Positions 53,109-63,808 of a stretch of DNA of 64,000 nt are shown here, in pieces. Origin of the DNA: Leucobacter edaphi (GTDB taxonomy: Bacteria; Actinomycetota; Actinomycetes; Actinomycetales; Microbacteriaceae); NCBI RefSeq assembly GCF_016522535.1, contig NZ_JAEHOI010000002.1, positions 620,001-684,000 of the forward strand, written 5' to 3'. The notes below the pieces were generated by a model. That model saw only the letters and a list, made by a program, of their open reading frames with translations, was not told the DNA's origin and did no database searches. The translations under genes were made by a program, and so were the position numbers. Positions within the stretch are counted from its first letter, which is position 1. Each line of letters begins with the position of its first letter.

Positions 53109-55697
53109 TCAGGCCTCGGGCTGTTCGAGCTCGATCGTCGCGACGGTCACGCCGTCGACGTCGGCCGACTCGATCCGCAGCTCGGCGATCCGGCCAACGG
53201 CCGCGAGATCTGCGGCGGCGGAGGCGAGACGACCGCGATCCTGCTCGGGAGCCTGGACGACGGCGAGCGTGACGGGGGTGCGCTGCGACGCCTTCGCGGC
53301 GGTCTTCGCGCCGCGGATCCCGATGAGCGCGCCGCCCACGAGGTCGAGGAGGCCGGGGTCGGCGTCCTCGCCCGCGAGCGCGGTGAGTTCGGACGACTCG
53401 GGCCAGGCTGCGACGTGCACGGAGCCCTCGCCGAACCACGACCACACCTCCTCGGTCGCGAACGGGATGAACGGGGCGAGCAGACGCACGAACACCGACA
53501 GCGCGGCGCGCAGCGCGGTCACGGCGGAGGCCTGATCCTGGCCCGTTCCGTTGTGGGCGCGCTCCTTGACGAGCTCGAGGTAGTCGTCGCAGAAGGTCCA
53601 GAAGTACGACTCGGTGAGCTCGAGCGCCCGCGCGTGGTCGTAGTTCTCGAAGGCGCGAGTGGCGTCCTCGATCACCCTCGCGAGACCGGCGAGCATCGAG
53701 CGGTCGATCGGCTCCGTGACCGTTCCGGCACCCGAGGCGTCAAAGCCGAGCGTGAACTTCGCGGCGTTGAGCAGCTTGATCGCGAGGCGACGGCCGATCT
53801 TGATCTGGGTCGGGTTCTGCGGATCGAACGCGGCGTCCGTGCCGAGCTTCGCCGAGGCGGCCCAGTAGCGCACCGCGTCGGAGCCGTGCTGCTCGAGCAT
53901 TCCGGCGGGCGTGACGACGTTGCCCTTCGACTTCGACATCTTCTTGCGATCCGGATCGAGGATCCAGCCCGAGATGCCAGCGTTCTGCCACGGCAGCTGG
54001 CCCGACTCGAGCTCCGAGCGGAGGAGCGTGGAGAACAGCCAGGTGCGGATGATGTCCTGGCCCTGCGGGCGCATACTGAACGGGAACACCAGGTCGTACA
54101 GCTCGGGATCGCGCTCCCAGCCACCCGCGAGCTGCGGGGTGAGCGAGGAGGTCGCCCAGGTGTCCATCACGTCGACCTCGCCGACGAAGCCGCCGGGCAC
54201 GCCGCGCTGCTCCTCGGAGAAGCCGGCCGGAAGATCGGAGGAGGGGTCGACGGGGAGCTGCGCCTCGCTCGGCAGGATCGGCGCGTCGTAGACGGGGTTG
54301 CCATCGTCGTCGAGCGGGTACCACACCGGGATCGGCACCCCGAAGAAGCGCTGGCGCGAGATGAGCCAGTCGCCCGAGAGCCCCTCCACCCAGTTCTCGT
54401 AGCGCACGCGCATGAAGTCCGGGTGCCAGTCGAGCTCGCGGCCGTGCGCGAGGAGGCGCTCCCGGAGTTCCTCGTCCCTGGCACCGTTGACGATGTACCA
54501 CTGGCGCGTCGACACGATCTCGAGCGGCTTGTCGCCCTTCTCGAAGAACTTCACGGGGTGAGTGATCTTGCGGATCTCGCCCGTGAGCTCGCCCGAGGCC
54601 TGCAGCGCCTCCACGACGAGCTGCTTGGCACTGAACACGGTCTTGCCGGCGAGCTGCGCGAACAGCTCCCGGCCACGCTCCGAGGTGATCGCCTCGGGCG
54701 CTTCGGAGATCACGCGGCCGTCGAAGCCGAGGATCGCGCGGTTCGGCAGGTCGAGCTCGCGCCACCACACGACGTCCGTGACGTCGCCGAAGGTGCAGAT
54801 CATGGCGATGCCGGTGCCCTTGTCCTGCTGCGCGAGGTGGTGGGAGAGGATCGGCACCTCGACGTCGAACAGCGGCGTGCGCACGGTCGTGCCGAACAGG
54901 TTCTGGTAGCGCTCATCGTCCGGGTGCGCGACGAGGGCGACGCACGCGGCGAGCAGCTCCGGCCGCGTCGTGTCGATCAGGATGTCGCCCTCGCCGTCCG
55001 TCCGGTGGAAGGACAGCGTGTGGTAGGCGCTCGGCTGCTCGCGGTCCTCGAGCTCGGCCTGCGCGACGGCGGTGCGGAACGTCACGTCCCAGAGGGTTGG
55101 CGCCTGCGCCTGGTAGGCCTCACCGCGCTCGACGTTGCGGAGGAAGGCGAGCTGCGAGGCGCGCAGGGAGTCGGCGCCGATGGTGCGGTAGCTCTGCTTC
55201 CAGTCGACGGACAGGCCGAGCGTGCGCCACAGGTCCTCGAACTGCTTCTCGTCCTCGAGCGTCAGCCGCTCACAGAGCTCGATGAAGTTGCGGCGCGAGA
55301 TCGGCTGCTGATCGGCGGCCTTGATGCTCTTGCCGTCGCCGCCCTCGTGCGGGGGCACGAAGCCCTCGACGTAGGGAAGCGACGGATCGCAGCGCACGCC
55401 GTAGTAGTTCTGCACGCGGCGCTCGGTCGGGAGGCCGTTGTCGTCCCACCCCATCGGGTAGAAGACGCGCTTGCCGCGCATCCGCTGGAAGCGCGCGACC
55501 GTGTCGGTGTGCGTGTAGGAGAACACGTGGCCGACATGCAGCGAACCGGACGCGGTGGGCGGGGGAGTGTCGATGCTGTAGACGTCTCCGCGCTCTGCGC
55601 CCTCCCGAGCGAAGGCGTACGTGCCCTGCTCCTCCCAGACGCTGCCCCACTTGGCTTCGAGGCCTTCGAGTGCCGGCTTGTCAGGGATCTCGGTCAT
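53109..55697 (-). CDS. valS: Valine--tRNA ligase
   Basis: An 862-residue class I synthetase. The HIGH motif is HVGH in PTASGSLHVGHVFSYTHTD; the KMSKS motif is in DRKKMSKSKGN; the editing CP1 domain has the usual HPDDERYQ region; the anticodon-binding domain is TESYFWTFCDDYLEL. Start at the ATG at 55697 (MTEIPDKPALEGLEAKWG); the frame is open upstream without support. The lack of a C-terminal coiled coil as in E. coli ValRS is common in actinobacteria of this type. Confidence 0.95.
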   Translation of the reverse strand: MTEIPDKPALEGLEAKWGSVWEEQGTYAFAREGAERGDVYSIDTPPPTASGSLHVGHVFSYTHTDTVARFQRMRGKRVFYPMGWDDNGLPTERRVQNYYGVRCDPSLPYVEGFVPPHEGGDGKSIKAADQQPISRRNFIELCERLTLEDEKQFEDLWRTLGLSVDWKQSYRTIGADSLRASQLAFLRNVERGEAYQAQAPTLWDVTFRTAVAQAELEDREQPSAYHTLSFHRTDGEGDILIDTTRPELLAACVALVAHPDDERYQNLFGTTVRTPLFDVEVPILSHHLAQQDKGTGIAMICTFGDVTDVVWWRELDLPNRAILGFDGRVISEAPEAITSERGRELFAQLAGKTVFSAKQLVVEALQASGELTGEIRKITHPVKFFEKGDKPLEIVSTRQWYIVNGARDEELRERLLAHGRELDWHPDFMRVRYENWVEGLSGDWLISRQRFFGVPIPVWYPLDDDGNPVYDAPILPSEAQLPVDPSSDLPAGFSEEQRGVPGGFVGEVDVMDTWATSSLTPQLAGGWERDPELYDLVFPFSMRPQGQDIIRTWLFSTLLRSELESGQLPWQNAGISGWILDPDRKKMSKSKGNVVTPAGMLEQHGSDAVRYWAASAKLGTDAAFDPQNPTQIKIGRRLAIKLLNAAKFTLGFDASGAGTVTEPIDRSMLAGLARVIEDATRAFENYDHARALELTESYFWTFCDDYLELVKERAHNGTGQDQASAVTALRAALSVFVRLLAPFIPFATEEVWSWFGEGSVHVAAWPESSELTALAGEDADPGLLDLVGGALIGIRGAKTAAKASQRTPVTLAVVQAPEQDRGRLASAAADLAAVGRIAELRIESADVDGVTVATIELEQPEA

Positions 55698-55849
55698 GCG
55701 GGGCTCCGTGTCTCGACGCAGGGTCGGGTTCGATGTGGGCGGCACCGCGTGGGCACGCCCCGTATCCGGGGGCGCTGGTGCCTGATGGTCAACCCCTCCA
55801 GCTTACCGCCCGCATCGATTTCACGTCTGAGGCGCCACGCCCCGGGGCG

Positions 55850-56494
55850 TCACGCCTCGATTCCGCCGCGCACCGCCCACACGCCGAGCTGGGTGCGCGT
55901 GCGCAACCCGAGCTTCGGCAGGATCCGGCCCAGGTGGCCCTTGACGGAACCGGAGGTGAGGCCGAGCCGCTCCGCGATGTCCGTGTTGGTCCCCTCGCCC
56001 GTGACGAGCGCTCGCACCACGTCGACCTCGCGGTCCGACAGCGTGTGCGGGGTGGCGGGGCGAGAGATCGGCCGGCGGCGCGCGAACTCGTGCAGGAGCC
56101 GGGGCGTCAGCTCGGACGCGACGGCCGCGTGCCCGGCCGCGGCCGCGCGGATCGCACGCGCGATCTCTGCCGGCGCCGCGTTCTTCCTGAGCAGGCCGAC
56201 GGCACCGGCGTCGATCGCGCCGAAGAGACGCTCGTCGGAGTCCGTCGCGGTGATGACAACGACGGGGATCGGCCGCTCGGCAGCAGCGAGCGCGCGGGTG
56301 ACCGCGAAGGCGTCCCTGCCGGGAAGCGCGATCTCCAGGAGCACCACATCTGGCCGCTCCGTCCGCGCAAGAGACAGCGCCTCGCTGCCCGATGCCGCTT
56401 CGCCCACAACCGCGAGCTCCGCCTGACCTTCGAGCATCGCCCTGAGCCCGCTCCGCGCGTAGCGCTCCGCGTCGACGATAAGCAATCTGATCAT
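55850..56494 (-). CDS. NarL-type response regulator with Glu at the phosphoacceptor position
   Basis: A 214-residue response regulator. Receiver-like domain (1-120): acidic pocket partly kept (IVDAERYA), conserved Thr in VVITATD and Lys in GLLRKNAAP. The phosphoacceptor Asp is replaced by Glu54 (VVLLEIALPG; codon GAG at 56335-56333). LuxR/NarL helix-turn-helix at about 148-207 (LSDREVDVVRALVTGEGTNT, DIAERLGLTSGSVKGHLGRI). No histidine kinase gene is nearby. The Glu may mimic phospho-Asp, giving a constitutively active or otherwise regulated protein. ATG with GGAATGGAG upstream. Confidence 0.85.
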   Translation of the reverse strand: MIRLLIVDAERYARSGLRAMLEGQAELAVVGEAASGSEALSLARTERPDVVLLEIALPGRDAFAVTRALAAAERPIPVVVITATDSDERLFGAIDAGAVGLLRKNAAPAEIARAIRAAAAGHAAVASELTPRLLHEFARRRPISRPATPHTLSDREVDVVRALVTGEGTNTDIAERLGLTSGSVKGHLGRILPKLGLRTRTQLGVWAVRGGIEA

Positions 56495-56670
56495 GGCTAC
56501 TCCATTCCCCTCGAATACGCCTCGCACGTCCCAATGGCGAGTCGAATGGGCGGTCCGGGTTCCGCACGAATTGCGGTCCGCTCGGTCGCCCCATTGAGAT
56601 AATTGGAACGGATTCCGATTTGCCTTGCAAGGCCAAACGCCGCAGCCGCACTGTGAGTTTGGAGTGTTCG

Positions 56671-56695
56671 ACTCATTTTCAACCAGTGAATGAGT
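56671..56695. promoter_or_regulatory. Inverted repeat between the orphan regulator and ileS
   Basis: ACTCATT (56671-56677) and AATGAGT (56689-56695) with an 11-base spacer. A perfect 12-bp palindrome, GCCTTGCAAGGC, lies at 56622-56633, and GGAA-CGGA-TTCC at 56606-56617. These sit upstream of the minus-strand response regulator in a 440-bp gap of lower GC; one of them may be its own binding site. Confidence 0.35.
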
Positions 56696-56960
56696 TGCGT
56701 TACGTTTCGCTTCCCAGACAGGAAAGGCCGATGACCCAATTGCGTTCCTCGGCGGCCACCAGGAGAAACCGCGTCGAGCCGGACTCGAATGCGAGCGGGC
56801 AAGAAGAACCACCGTTCACCCCACCCGCGAGACGTTCGCACCGATAAATTTGCGCAACAGGTGTCCTGAATTTTCTCGCTCGCGCCCGTTTCCGCGTCGC
56901 CCGGGAGTGTCGCGGCCCGTTCGAGCGGCCTCCGCACGGCACAGAAGGGGGCGTGTGGGT

Positions 56961-56966
56961 TAGACT
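56961..56966 (+). promoter_or_regulatory. Putative -10 of ileS
   Basis: TAGACT, just before the T-box leader; the implied start is near 56973. Confidence 0.45.
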
Positions 56967-56972
56967 GAACGG

Positions 56973-57225
56973 AGCGACATCGATCCGGCAATCACCGGGG
57001 AGTCTTCGGCAGAAAGCCCGCACCGAGAGGTGCTGGCGAGTAGATCCGAACGGGTGGCCCGTCACAGCCGAATCAAGAGGTCACGCGCCCGCAGGGGCGA
57101 GCGGCAAGCAGGGTGGTACCGCGGGGAGCGGATCCGGAACCCACGGATCAGCAACTCGTCCCGGCTCCGAGAATGTGGCGATGCACGAGTCGCCCGTCGT
57201 CAGCAATCGGACCCGAAGGACCCAC
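56973..57225 (+). promoter_or_regulatory. T-box riboswitch of ileS (translational type)
   Basis: The T-box sequence AGGGTGGTACCGCG is at 57110-57123. A short Stem I closes CCGG (56985-56988) with CCGG (56995-56998) around a loop that holds ATC (56991-56993), the isoleucine specifier codon; GGGGAGTCTTCGG follows. After the T-box come GGAGCGGATCCGG and CCACGGATC-type segments that could sequester the ileS ribosome binding site, with no U-run terminator. This is the ultrashort Stem I, translation-controlling type known from actinobacterial ileS genes. Uncharged tRNA-Ile would free the ribosome binding site. Confidence 0.88.
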
Positions 57226-60200
57226 ATGCCCTACCCCCAGCAGCCCACCGGCGAAGAGCTCACCGACGGCGTCAGCCCGTCGCCCCGGTTCCCGGAGATC
57301 GAGGAGCGCGTGCTCGCCTTCTGGCAGCGCGACGACACCTTCCAGGAATCGATCCGCTGCCGCGAGGGCGCCCCCGAGTGGGTCTTCAACGACGGCCCTC
57401 CCTTCGCGAACGGGCTTCCCCACTACGGGCACCTCCTCACGGGCTACGCCAAGGACGTGTTCCCGCGCTTCCAGACCATGCGCGGCAAGAAGGTGGAGCG
57501 CCGCTTCGGCTGGGACACGCACGGCCTTCCCGCAGAGCTCGAGGCCATGAAGCAGCTCGGGATCACGGAGAAGTCCGAGATCGAGGAGATGGGCGTCGCG
57601 GCCTTCAACGAGAAGGCGCGCGAGTCGGTGCTGCAGTACACGCGCGAGTGGCGCGACTACGTGACCCGGCAGGCCCGCTGGGTCGACTTCGAGAACGGCT
57701 ACAAGACGCTCGACCTGTCGTACATGGAGAGCGTGCTGTGGGCCTTCAAGCAGCTCTACGAAAAGGGCCTCGCCTACGAGGGATCGCGGATCCTCCCGTA
57801 CTGCTGGCGTGACGAGACCCCGCTGTCGAATCACGAGCTCCGCATGGACGACGACGTGTATCAGATGCGCCAGGATCCCTCGGTCACGGTCACCTTCCCC
57901 CTCACGGGTTCGCTCGCGGCCGAGCTGGACCTCGAGGGCGCACGCGCGCTCGCCTGGACCACGACCCCGTGGACGCTTCCGACGAACGCCGCGCTCGCGG
58001 TCGGCCCGGAGATCGAGTACGCGGTCGTTCCCGCAGGCCCCGCCGGTGCCGCCGACGGCGCCGCCGCGGGCGAGGCGCGCTATGTCCTCGCCCTCGAACT
58101 CGTCGGCAACCACGCGAAGGAGCTCGGCTACGAGAACGCTGCGGCGGCGCGGGACGCCGTCGAGCGCACCGTGATCGGCTCCTCACTCTCCGGCGTGCGC
58201 TATGAGCGCCTCTTCGACTACTTCGCGGACGCCGAGGTGTGGGGCACGGAGAACGCCTGGCAGATCCTCGTCGACGACTACGTGTCCACGACCGATGGCA
58301 CGGGCATCGTCCACCAGTCGCCGGCCTACGGCGAGGACGACCACCGCCTGGCCACGGCAGCCGGCATCCCGACGATCGTGAGCGTCGACGAGGGCGGCCG
58401 CTTCGTCAACGCCGTCTCCGACGTCGCCGGCGAGCTCTGGATGGACGCGAACCGTCCGCTGATCCGCCTGATCCGCGAGCGCGGTCGTCTCCTGCGCGAG
58501 CAGAGCTACGAGCACTCCTACCCGCACTGCTGGCGCTGCCGCAATCCGCTCATCTACAAGGCCGTGTCGAGCTGGTTCGTCCGCGTGACCGAGTTCAAGG
58601 ATCGCCTGCTCGAGGTCAACGAGCAGATCAACTGGGTGCCGGCGAACGTCAAGCACGGTCAGTTCGGCAAGTGGCTCGAGGGCGCCCGCGACTGGTCCAT
58701 CAGCCGCAATCGCTACTGGGGCAGCCCGATCCCCGTGTGGAAGAGCGACGATCCGGAGCACCCGCGCGTCGACGTCTACGGGTCGATCGCCGAGCTCGAG
58801 GCCGATTTCGGCGAGCTGCCGCGCAACGCGGACGGCGAGGTCGACCTGCACCGCCCGTTCATCGACGAACTCACCCGCCCGAACCCCGACGACCCCACCG
58901 GCCGCTCGACGATGCGTCGCATCGAGGACGTGTTCGACGTCTGGTTCGACTCCGGATCGATGCCGTTCGCGCAGGCGCACTACCCGTTCGAGAACCGTGA
59001 GTGGTTCGACACGCACCAGCCAGCCGACTTCATCGTCGAGTACATCGGGCAGACCCGCGGCTGGTTCTACCTGCAGCACGTGCTCGCGACCGCGCTCTTC
59101 GACCGCCCGGCGTTCACCAACGTGATCAGCCACGGCATCGTGCTCGGCTCCGACGGCAACAAGATGTCGAAGTCGCTGCGCAACTACCCGGACGTCAACG
59201 AGGTCTTCGACCGCGACGGATCCGATGCGATGCGCTGGTTCTTGATGGCGTCGCCCGTGGTTCGCGGCGGCAACCTGATCGTCACGGAGGAGGGCATCCG
59301 CGAGGGCGTCCGCCAGTTCATCCTTCCGCTGTGGAACAGCTGGTACTTCTTCAGCCTGTACGCCAACGCGGACGGGACCATGGGGGAGTGGCGCACCGAC
59401 TCGAGCGACCCGCTCGATCGCTACATTCTCACGAAGACGGGCCAGCTGGTCCGCGAGGTCGGCGCCCATCTCGAGGGACTCGACACGACCTCCGCGGCCG
59501 AGTCGCTCCGCGCCTTCGCCGAGGTGCTCACGAACTGGTACGTGCGACGCTCGCGCGACCGCTTCTGGGAGGGAACCACCGGGGAGCAGGGCCGCGCCGA
59601 GAACCGTCAGGCCTTCGACACGCTCTACACGGTGCTCGAGACGGTCGCACGCGTTGCCGCGCCGATGGCGCCCCTCGTGACCGAGGAGCTGTGGCGCGGA
59701 CTCACCGGGGGCCGTTCCGTGCACCTCGAGGAGTGGCCGGACGCCGGACTCTTCCCTGATGAGACCGAGCTCGTCGCCGCGATGGACGAGGTGCGCCAGA
59801 TCACCTCGCAGGCCCTCGCGCTGCGGAAGGCACGCCGGTTGCGGGTCCGTCTCCCGCTCGCCGAGCTCACGGTCGTCACTTCCCGCCCTGAGGCGATCGC
59901 CCCGTTCGTCGATATTCTGCGCGAGGAGCTCAACGTCAAGTCGGTGCAGCTCGTCCAGCAGACCGAGACGAGCGCCTCAGATCACGGGATCGTCCAGACC
60001 CTCTCCGTGAACGCGCGCGCCGCGGGCCCGCGCCTCGGCAAGCAGGTGCAGCAGGCCATCCGCGCTGCGAAGTCCGGGGACTGGTCGGAGGAGAATGGCG
60101 TGGTCACCGCGGGCGGGATCGCTCTCGAGCCGCACGAGTACGAGCTCACGCTCAGCGCCGGTTCGGGCGACTCGGCGGACTCCGGCCCCGCGCTCACGCT

Positions 60201-60579
60201 GATCCCGGGCGGCGGCTTCGTCCTCCTCGAGACGGCCACCACGCCCGAGCTCGAGGCGGAGGGCGTCGCGCGCGACGCGATCCGCGCGGTCCAGGAGGCG
60301 CGCAAGAACGCCGGGCTCGATGTGAGCGACCGCATCGTCCTCGCGCTCAACGCCGATCCGCTGCTCGCTCAGGCCCTCGAGACGCACCGGGATCTGATCG
60401 CCGGCGAGACGCTCGCCGAGGGGATCGCGGTGCAGGCGACCGAGAACATCGACGAGGTCCTCGCCGATCTGCCGAACCCGGGCGAGGGCGTGCACGTCTC
60501 GGCGGCGCCCTCCGCGCTCGGCGCGGACAAGGCCCCGCTCGTCATCACGATCGACGCGACACGGGCGGGTGCGCGATGA
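57226..60579 (+). CDS. ileS: Isoleucine--tRNA ligase
   Basis: A 1117-residue class I synthetase of the longer, eukaryote-like type. HIGH motif in [20 protein letters not shown] motif in [13 protein letters not shown]; editing domain [22 protein letters not shown]; anticodon-binding region [10 protein letters not shown]. Start at the ATG at 57226 ([12 protein letters not shown]), with GAAGGA upstream, inside the region that the T-box is expected to occlude. An upstream in-frame ATG at 57181 is less likely. Stop overlaps the folC ATG by four bases. Confidence 0.95.
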   Translation: MPYPQQPTGEELTDGVSPSPRFPEIEERVLAFWQRDDTFQESIRCREGAPEWVFNDGPPFANGLPHYGHLLTGYAKDVFPRFQTMRGKKVERRFGWDTHGLPAELEAMKQLGITEKSEIEEMGVAAFNEKARESVLQYTREWRDYVTRQARWVDFENGYKTLDLSYMESVLWAFKQLYEKGLAYEGSRILPYCWRDETPLSNHELRMDDDVYQMRQDPSVTVTFPLTGSLAAELDLEGARALAWTTTPWTLPTNAALAVGPEIEYAVVPAGPAGAADGAAAGEARYVLALELVGNHAKELGYENAAAARDAVERTVIGSSLSGVRYERLFDYFADAEVWGTENAWQILVDDYVSTTDGTGIVHQSPAYGEDDHRLATAAGIPTIVSVDEGGRFVNAVSDVAGELWMDANRPLIRLIRERGRLLREQSYEHSYPHCWRCRNPLIYKAVSSWFVRVTEFKDRLLEVNEQINWVPANVKHGQFGKWLEGARDWSISRNRYWGSPIPVWKSDDPEHPRVDVYGSIAELEADFGELPRNADGEVDLHRPFIDELTRPNPDDPTGRSTMRRIEDVFDVWFDSGSMPFAQAHYPFENREWFDTHQPADFIVEYIGQTRGWFYLQHVLATALFDRPAFTNVISHGIVLGSDGNKMSKSLRNYPDVNEVFDRDGSDAMRWFLMASPVVRGGNLIVTEEGIREGVRQFILPLWNSWYFFSLYANADGTMGEWRTDSSDPLDRYILTKTGQLVREVGAHLEGLDTTSAAESLRAFAEVLTNWYVRRSRDRFWEGTTGEQGRAENRQAFDTLYTVLETVARVAAPMAPLVTEELWRGLTGGRSVHLEEWPDAGLFPDETELVAAMDEVRQITSQALALRKARRLRVRLPLAELTVVTSRPEAIAPFVDILREELNVKSVQLVQQTETSASDHGIVQTLSVNARAAGPRLGKQVQQAIRAAKSGDWSEENGVVTAGGIALEPHEYELTLSAGSGDSADSGPALTLIPGGGFVLLETATTPELEAEGVARDAIRAVQEARKNAGLDVSDRIVLALNADPLLAQALETHRDLIAGETLAEGIAVQATENIDEVLADLPNPGEGVHVSAAPSALGADKAPLVITIDATRAGAR

Positions 60580-61964
60580 GCCCCCTGCCCCTCCCCGGTG
60601 CCGGCGCGGGCGCCGAGCGCTCGGACGCTGCCGCTGAGTCCGTCTACCAGGAGCTCCTCGAGCGCGTCGGCGAGGCGAACCCCCGCCCGCGCATCGAGCC
60701 GGTCCGCCGCCTCGCCGAACTCGCCGGCAGCCCGCAGCTCTCGTTCCCGGTGATCCAGGTCGCCGGAACGAACGGCAAGACCTCGACGAGCCGCGCGATC
60801 GAATCCCTGCTCCGGGCATATGGACTGCGCACGGGCCTGTTCACGAGCCCGCACCTCGTCGACTTCTCCGAGCGATTCCAGATCGATGGTGAACCCATCT
60901 CGGGCGAGGCACTCGCCTCAGCCTGGGACGAGCTCCGGGCGCCGCTCGCGGTCGCCGACGCCGAGCTGGCCGAGTCCGGTCAGGGCCCCATCACCTTCTT
61001 CGAGGCGCTCGCCGTGCTCGCGTTCTCCGCGTTCGCCGACGCGCCGGTCGAGGTCGGTGTCATCGAGGTCGGCATGGGCGGCGAGTGGGACGCGACGAAC
61101 ATCGTCGACGCCCAGGTCGCCGTGTTCACCCCGATCGGGCTCGATCACACCGAGTTCCTCGGGCCGGACATCGCGTCGATCGCCCGCACGAAGGCGGGCA
61201 TCGTGAAGGACGGCGCGACCGTCGTGACCGCCGATCAGGATCCCGACGCCCTCGCCGAGATCGAGGCCGCCGCCGCCGAGCACGGGGCGACGCTCGTCGT
61301 GCAGGGGCGCGATTTCCGCCTCGTCGAGGACCGCCTCGCGGTCGGCGGCCGGCAGATCGACGTCGTCGGCCTCAGCGGCCGCGCGTATCCGCCGGCCTAT
61401 GTGCCGCTGTTCGGCAGCCATCAGGCGCAGAACGCCGCGCTCGCGATCGCCGCGGTCGAGGCGTTCTTCGGCGCCGACCGCCCGCTTCCCGGCGAGGTCC
61501 TCGACGAGGGGCTCGGGCAGCTCACCTCGCCCGGCCGCCTGCAGCTCATCGGCACGGACCCGATCGTCTACGTCGACGCGGCACACAATCCGCACGGAGC
61601 CGCGGCGCTCGTGCGCGCCGTCGAGGAGTCGTTCCAGTTCGAGGAGCTCGCGCTCGTCGTCGGGATCCTGGGGGAGAAGGACGCCGCGGGCGTGCTCGCC
61701 GCGCTGGCGCCGATCGCGCATCGCGTCACGCTCACGCGGGTCGATTCGCCGAGGAGCGCGGATCCGTCCGATCTCCTGAGCGTTGCCGCAGAGTCGATCC
61801 CCGACACCCCGATCGAGATCGCCGATTCGCTCCCGGAGGCCCTCGACGAGGCCCGCGCGTGGGCCGCGCGCGCCGAGGGGCGAGCCGTGCTCGTCGCAGG
61901 TTCCGTGGTGCTCGCGGGCGAGGCCATCGAGTTCGCGCGCGCTGAGGGATGGGGCACGAAGTGA
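60576..61964 (+). CDS. folC: Folylpolyglutamate synthase / dihydrofolate synthase
   Basis: A 462-residue Mur-ligase-type enzyme adding glutamate to folates (and to dihydropteroate). P-loop [17 protein letters not shown]; substrate segment [22 protein letters not shown]; the central-domain motifs [13 protein letters not shown] and [11 protein letters not shown]; Mur-ligase C-terminal domain with [16 protein letters not shown]. Coupled to ileS by a 4-base overlap and to the DUF4233 gene by another. Confidence 0.94.
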   Translation: MSPLPLPGAGAGAERSDAAAESVYQELLERVGEANPRPRIEPVRRLAELAGSPQLSFPVIQVAGTNGKTSTSRAIESLLRAYGLRTGLFTSPHLVDFSERFQIDGEPISGEALASAWDELRAPLAVADAELAESGQGPITFFEALAVLAFSAFADAPVEVGVIEVGMGGEWDATNIVDAQVAVFTPIGLDHTEFLGPDIASIARTKAGIVKDGATVVTADQDPDALAEIEAAAAEHGATLVVQGRDFRLVEDRLAVGGRQIDVVGLSGRAYPPAYVPLFGSHQAQNAALAIAAVEAFFGADRPLPGEVLDEGLGQLTSPGRLQLIGTDPIVYVDAAHNPHGAAALVRAVEESFQFEELALVVGILGEKDAAGVLAALAPIAHRVTLTRVDSPRSADPSDLLSVAAESIPDTPIEIADSLPEALDEARAWAARAEGRAVLVAGSVVLAGEAIEFARAEGWGTK

Positions 61965-62461
61965 GCGAAGCTGCAGACCGGAACCCTGGCGGCGCGACGC
62001 CGCAGCCCGGCGGAAGCGGAGGAGACGAGGAGCTCGTCCTTTCGCCGTCTGAGACGATGGCGCACAACTCCGCGATGCGCATCTCGGGCGCGCGGCGGGG
62101 CGGCCAGTCCACCCAGAAGGCGCTCGCATCGATCGTGCTCGGTTTCGAGCTCATCATCGTCGTGCTGATCGGTCTCACCCTGTTCGGGCTCGGTACGCTC
62201 GAACCGCGCGAGCTCGGCCTCTACATCGGGGGCGGGCTCGCGGTGGTCATCATCGCCGGGCTCGGGCTCATGCGGGTCGGCCGGGTCGGGATCATCATCG
62301 GCTGGGCGGTGCACGCGCTCATGCTGCTCACCGGGATCCTGCTGCCGATGGCGATCATCGTCGGCGCGCTCTTCTCCGCGCTGTGGGTGTACTGCATGGT
62401 GAAGGGCGCAAGCATCGACCGCGGCCGCGAGGCCTGGATCGCGCAGCAGTCCGCGGAGTGA
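61961..62461 (+). CDS. DUF4233 domain-containing membrane protein
   Basis: A 166-residue protein with a disordered N-terminal 45 residues and four membrane helices (about 55-160; ALASIVLGFELIIVVLIGLT, GLYIGGGLAVVIIAGLGLM, GIIIGWAVHALMLLTGILL, IIVGALFSALWVYCMVKG). DUF4233 proteins follow folC and precede ndk in many actinobacteria, as here. Function unknown. The GTG start overlaps the folC stop. Confidence 0.88.
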   Translation: MSEAADRNPGGATPQPGGSGGDEELVLSPSETMAHNSAMRISGARRGGQSTQKALASIVLGFELIIVVLIGLTLFGLGTLEPRELGLYIGGGLAVVIIAGLGLMRVGRVGIIIGWAVHALMLLTGILLPMAIIVGALFSALWVYCMVKGASIDRGREAWIAQQSAE

Positions 62462-62491
62462 TCGGCTCTCCGCCGTCCGCGTGAACGCTCA

Positions 62492-62524
62492 CGGGCCCGT
62501 CGAATTGTTGATTCGGCGGGCCCG
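62492..62524. terminator. Bidirectional terminator
   Basis: CGGGCCCGTCGAAT, loop TGTTG, ATTCGGCGGGCCCG: a 13-bp stem with one mismatch-like bulge, between the convergent DUF4233 and YcaQ-family genes. Confidence 0.75.
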
Positions 62525-62530
62525 ATCCGT

Positions 62531-63739
62531 TCACTCCGAAGCGTCGAATCGGGCCGGGAGCGGGAGATTCCCCGTCGGTTCGACGGTGACCTCTGAAAGG
62601 CCCTGCCAGGCGGCCGCGCGGGCGAGGAGCCGCTGGGCGGCGTCGCTCGTGCGCGCGCTGGCGCCCGGCTCCTGCCAGGCGGCGGGCACGAGGAGTCGCT
62701 TCCCGGCTCGATCGGCCTTGAGGTCGATGCGGCCGACGAGGCGGCCGCCCACGAGCAGCGGCAGGCAGTAGTAGCCGTAGCGCCGCTTTTCCTTGGGGGT
62801 GTAGATCTCGATCCTGTAGTGGAAATCGAACATGCGCTCGGCGCGGGGCCGGAACCACACGACCGGATCGAACGGGGTGAGGAGGGCGTCGGGGGCGAGG
62901 CGCGCGGGAACGCGAGCGTCGCGGTGCAGCCACGCCGGGAGCGGTCGCCCGCGCGAATCGACCCAGCCCTCCACGGTGACCGGCAACAGTTCGCCGGCTT
63001 CTTCGAGCGCTCGGACCGCGGCGCGTGCCTGCGGGGTCTTGAGCCGGTGGTAGTCGGCGAGGTCTGCGAGCGTGGCCACGCCGAGCGAGCGAGCGGCCCG
63101 TTCGATCAGCACCCGCTGCGCCTCGTCGCGCGGGGGAGCGGCGAGCGCGTGCTCGGGGAGCACCTGTTCCGCGAGCGCGTATTTGCGCTGAAAGCCCTCG
63201 CGACCGGCCGAAACGACCTCGCCCTCCGCGAAGAGCGTTTCGACGGCCAGCTTCGTGTCGCTCCAGTCCCACCAGGGGCCCCGGCGCTCCCGCGGACCGT
63301 CCTCGAGTTCTCGCACGAACTGCGGGCCCGCGTCTGCCAGCCGCTGCCGGACACCGGCGAGCGTGGCGGCGAGGCGTTCCGTGCGTCCGTCCCGCCTGAA
63401 TCGTTCGCGGTAGTCGGCCATCCGCCACGCGAAGAGCGGGCGGTCCTCGACCGGAATGAATGCGGCCTCGTGCGCCCAGTACTCCGTGTACTCGCCGCCG
63501 TCCCAGAGATGCCGGTCGAACTGCTCCGCGTCGTAGCTCCCGTGTCGGGAGAACACCGGGAGGTAGTGGCTCCGGGCGAACACGTTCACCGAGTCGATCT
63601 GCAGGACGTGCAGGCTCTCGAGCGCGGGATCGAAGGGGCGCCTCGACCGGAGTTTCGGCGCACCGGAGAAGCCCTGCGCGGCGAGGACGATGCGGCGCGC
63701 TTCAGCGGCGGAGAGCGTCGCGGAACCGTTGGCGTTCAT
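62531..63739 (-). CDS. YcaQ-family winged-helix protein
   Basis: A 402-residue protein of the winged-helix DNA-binding YcaQ/AlkX type (DUF1006), whose characterised members unhook interstrand DNA crosslinks. The family start ARRIVLAAQGF is followed by LHVLQIDSVNVFARSHYLPVFSRHGSYD, WAHEAAFIP, and LLTPFDPVVWFRPRAERMFDFHYRIEIYTPKEKRRYGYYCLPLLVGGRLVGRID, of which only the order matters here. ATG at 63739 has CTTGTCAACC upstream on the coding strand; an in-frame ATG at 63748 is possible. Confidence 0.85.
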   Translation of the reverse strand: MNANGSATLSAAEARRIVLAAQGFSGAPKLRSRRPFDPALESLHVLQIDSVNVFARSHYLPVFSRHGSYDAEQFDRHLWDGGEYTEYWAHEAAFIPVEDRPLFAWRMADYRERFRRDGRTERLAATLAGVRQRLADAGPQFVRELEDGPRERRGPWWDWSDTKLAVETLFAEGEVVSAGREGFQRKYALAEQVLPEHALAAPPRDEAQRVLIERAARSLGVATLADLADYHRLKTPQARAAVRALEEAGELLPVTVEGWVDSRGRPLPAWLHRDARVPARLAPDALLTPFDPVVWFRPRAERMFDFHYRIEIYTPKEKRRYGYYCLPLLVGGRLVGRIDLKADRAGKRLLVPAAWQEPGASARTSDAAQRLLARAAAWQGLSEVTVEPTGNLPLPARFDASE

Positions 63740-63808
63740 GGTTGACAAGCGTCGACGCCTCGACCCCCGCCGCTCTGGAGCCCCGGGGATCGAGGCGATG
63801 GAGGCGAC

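Noticed and set aside
56497..56991. 164-codon minus-strand frame ending 2 bases before the orphan response regulator start
   Set aside because: The close spacing looked like translational coupling, but the frame overlaps the ileS promoter and start of the T-box, resembles no family and contains palindromes; I judge it non-coding, with modest certainty.
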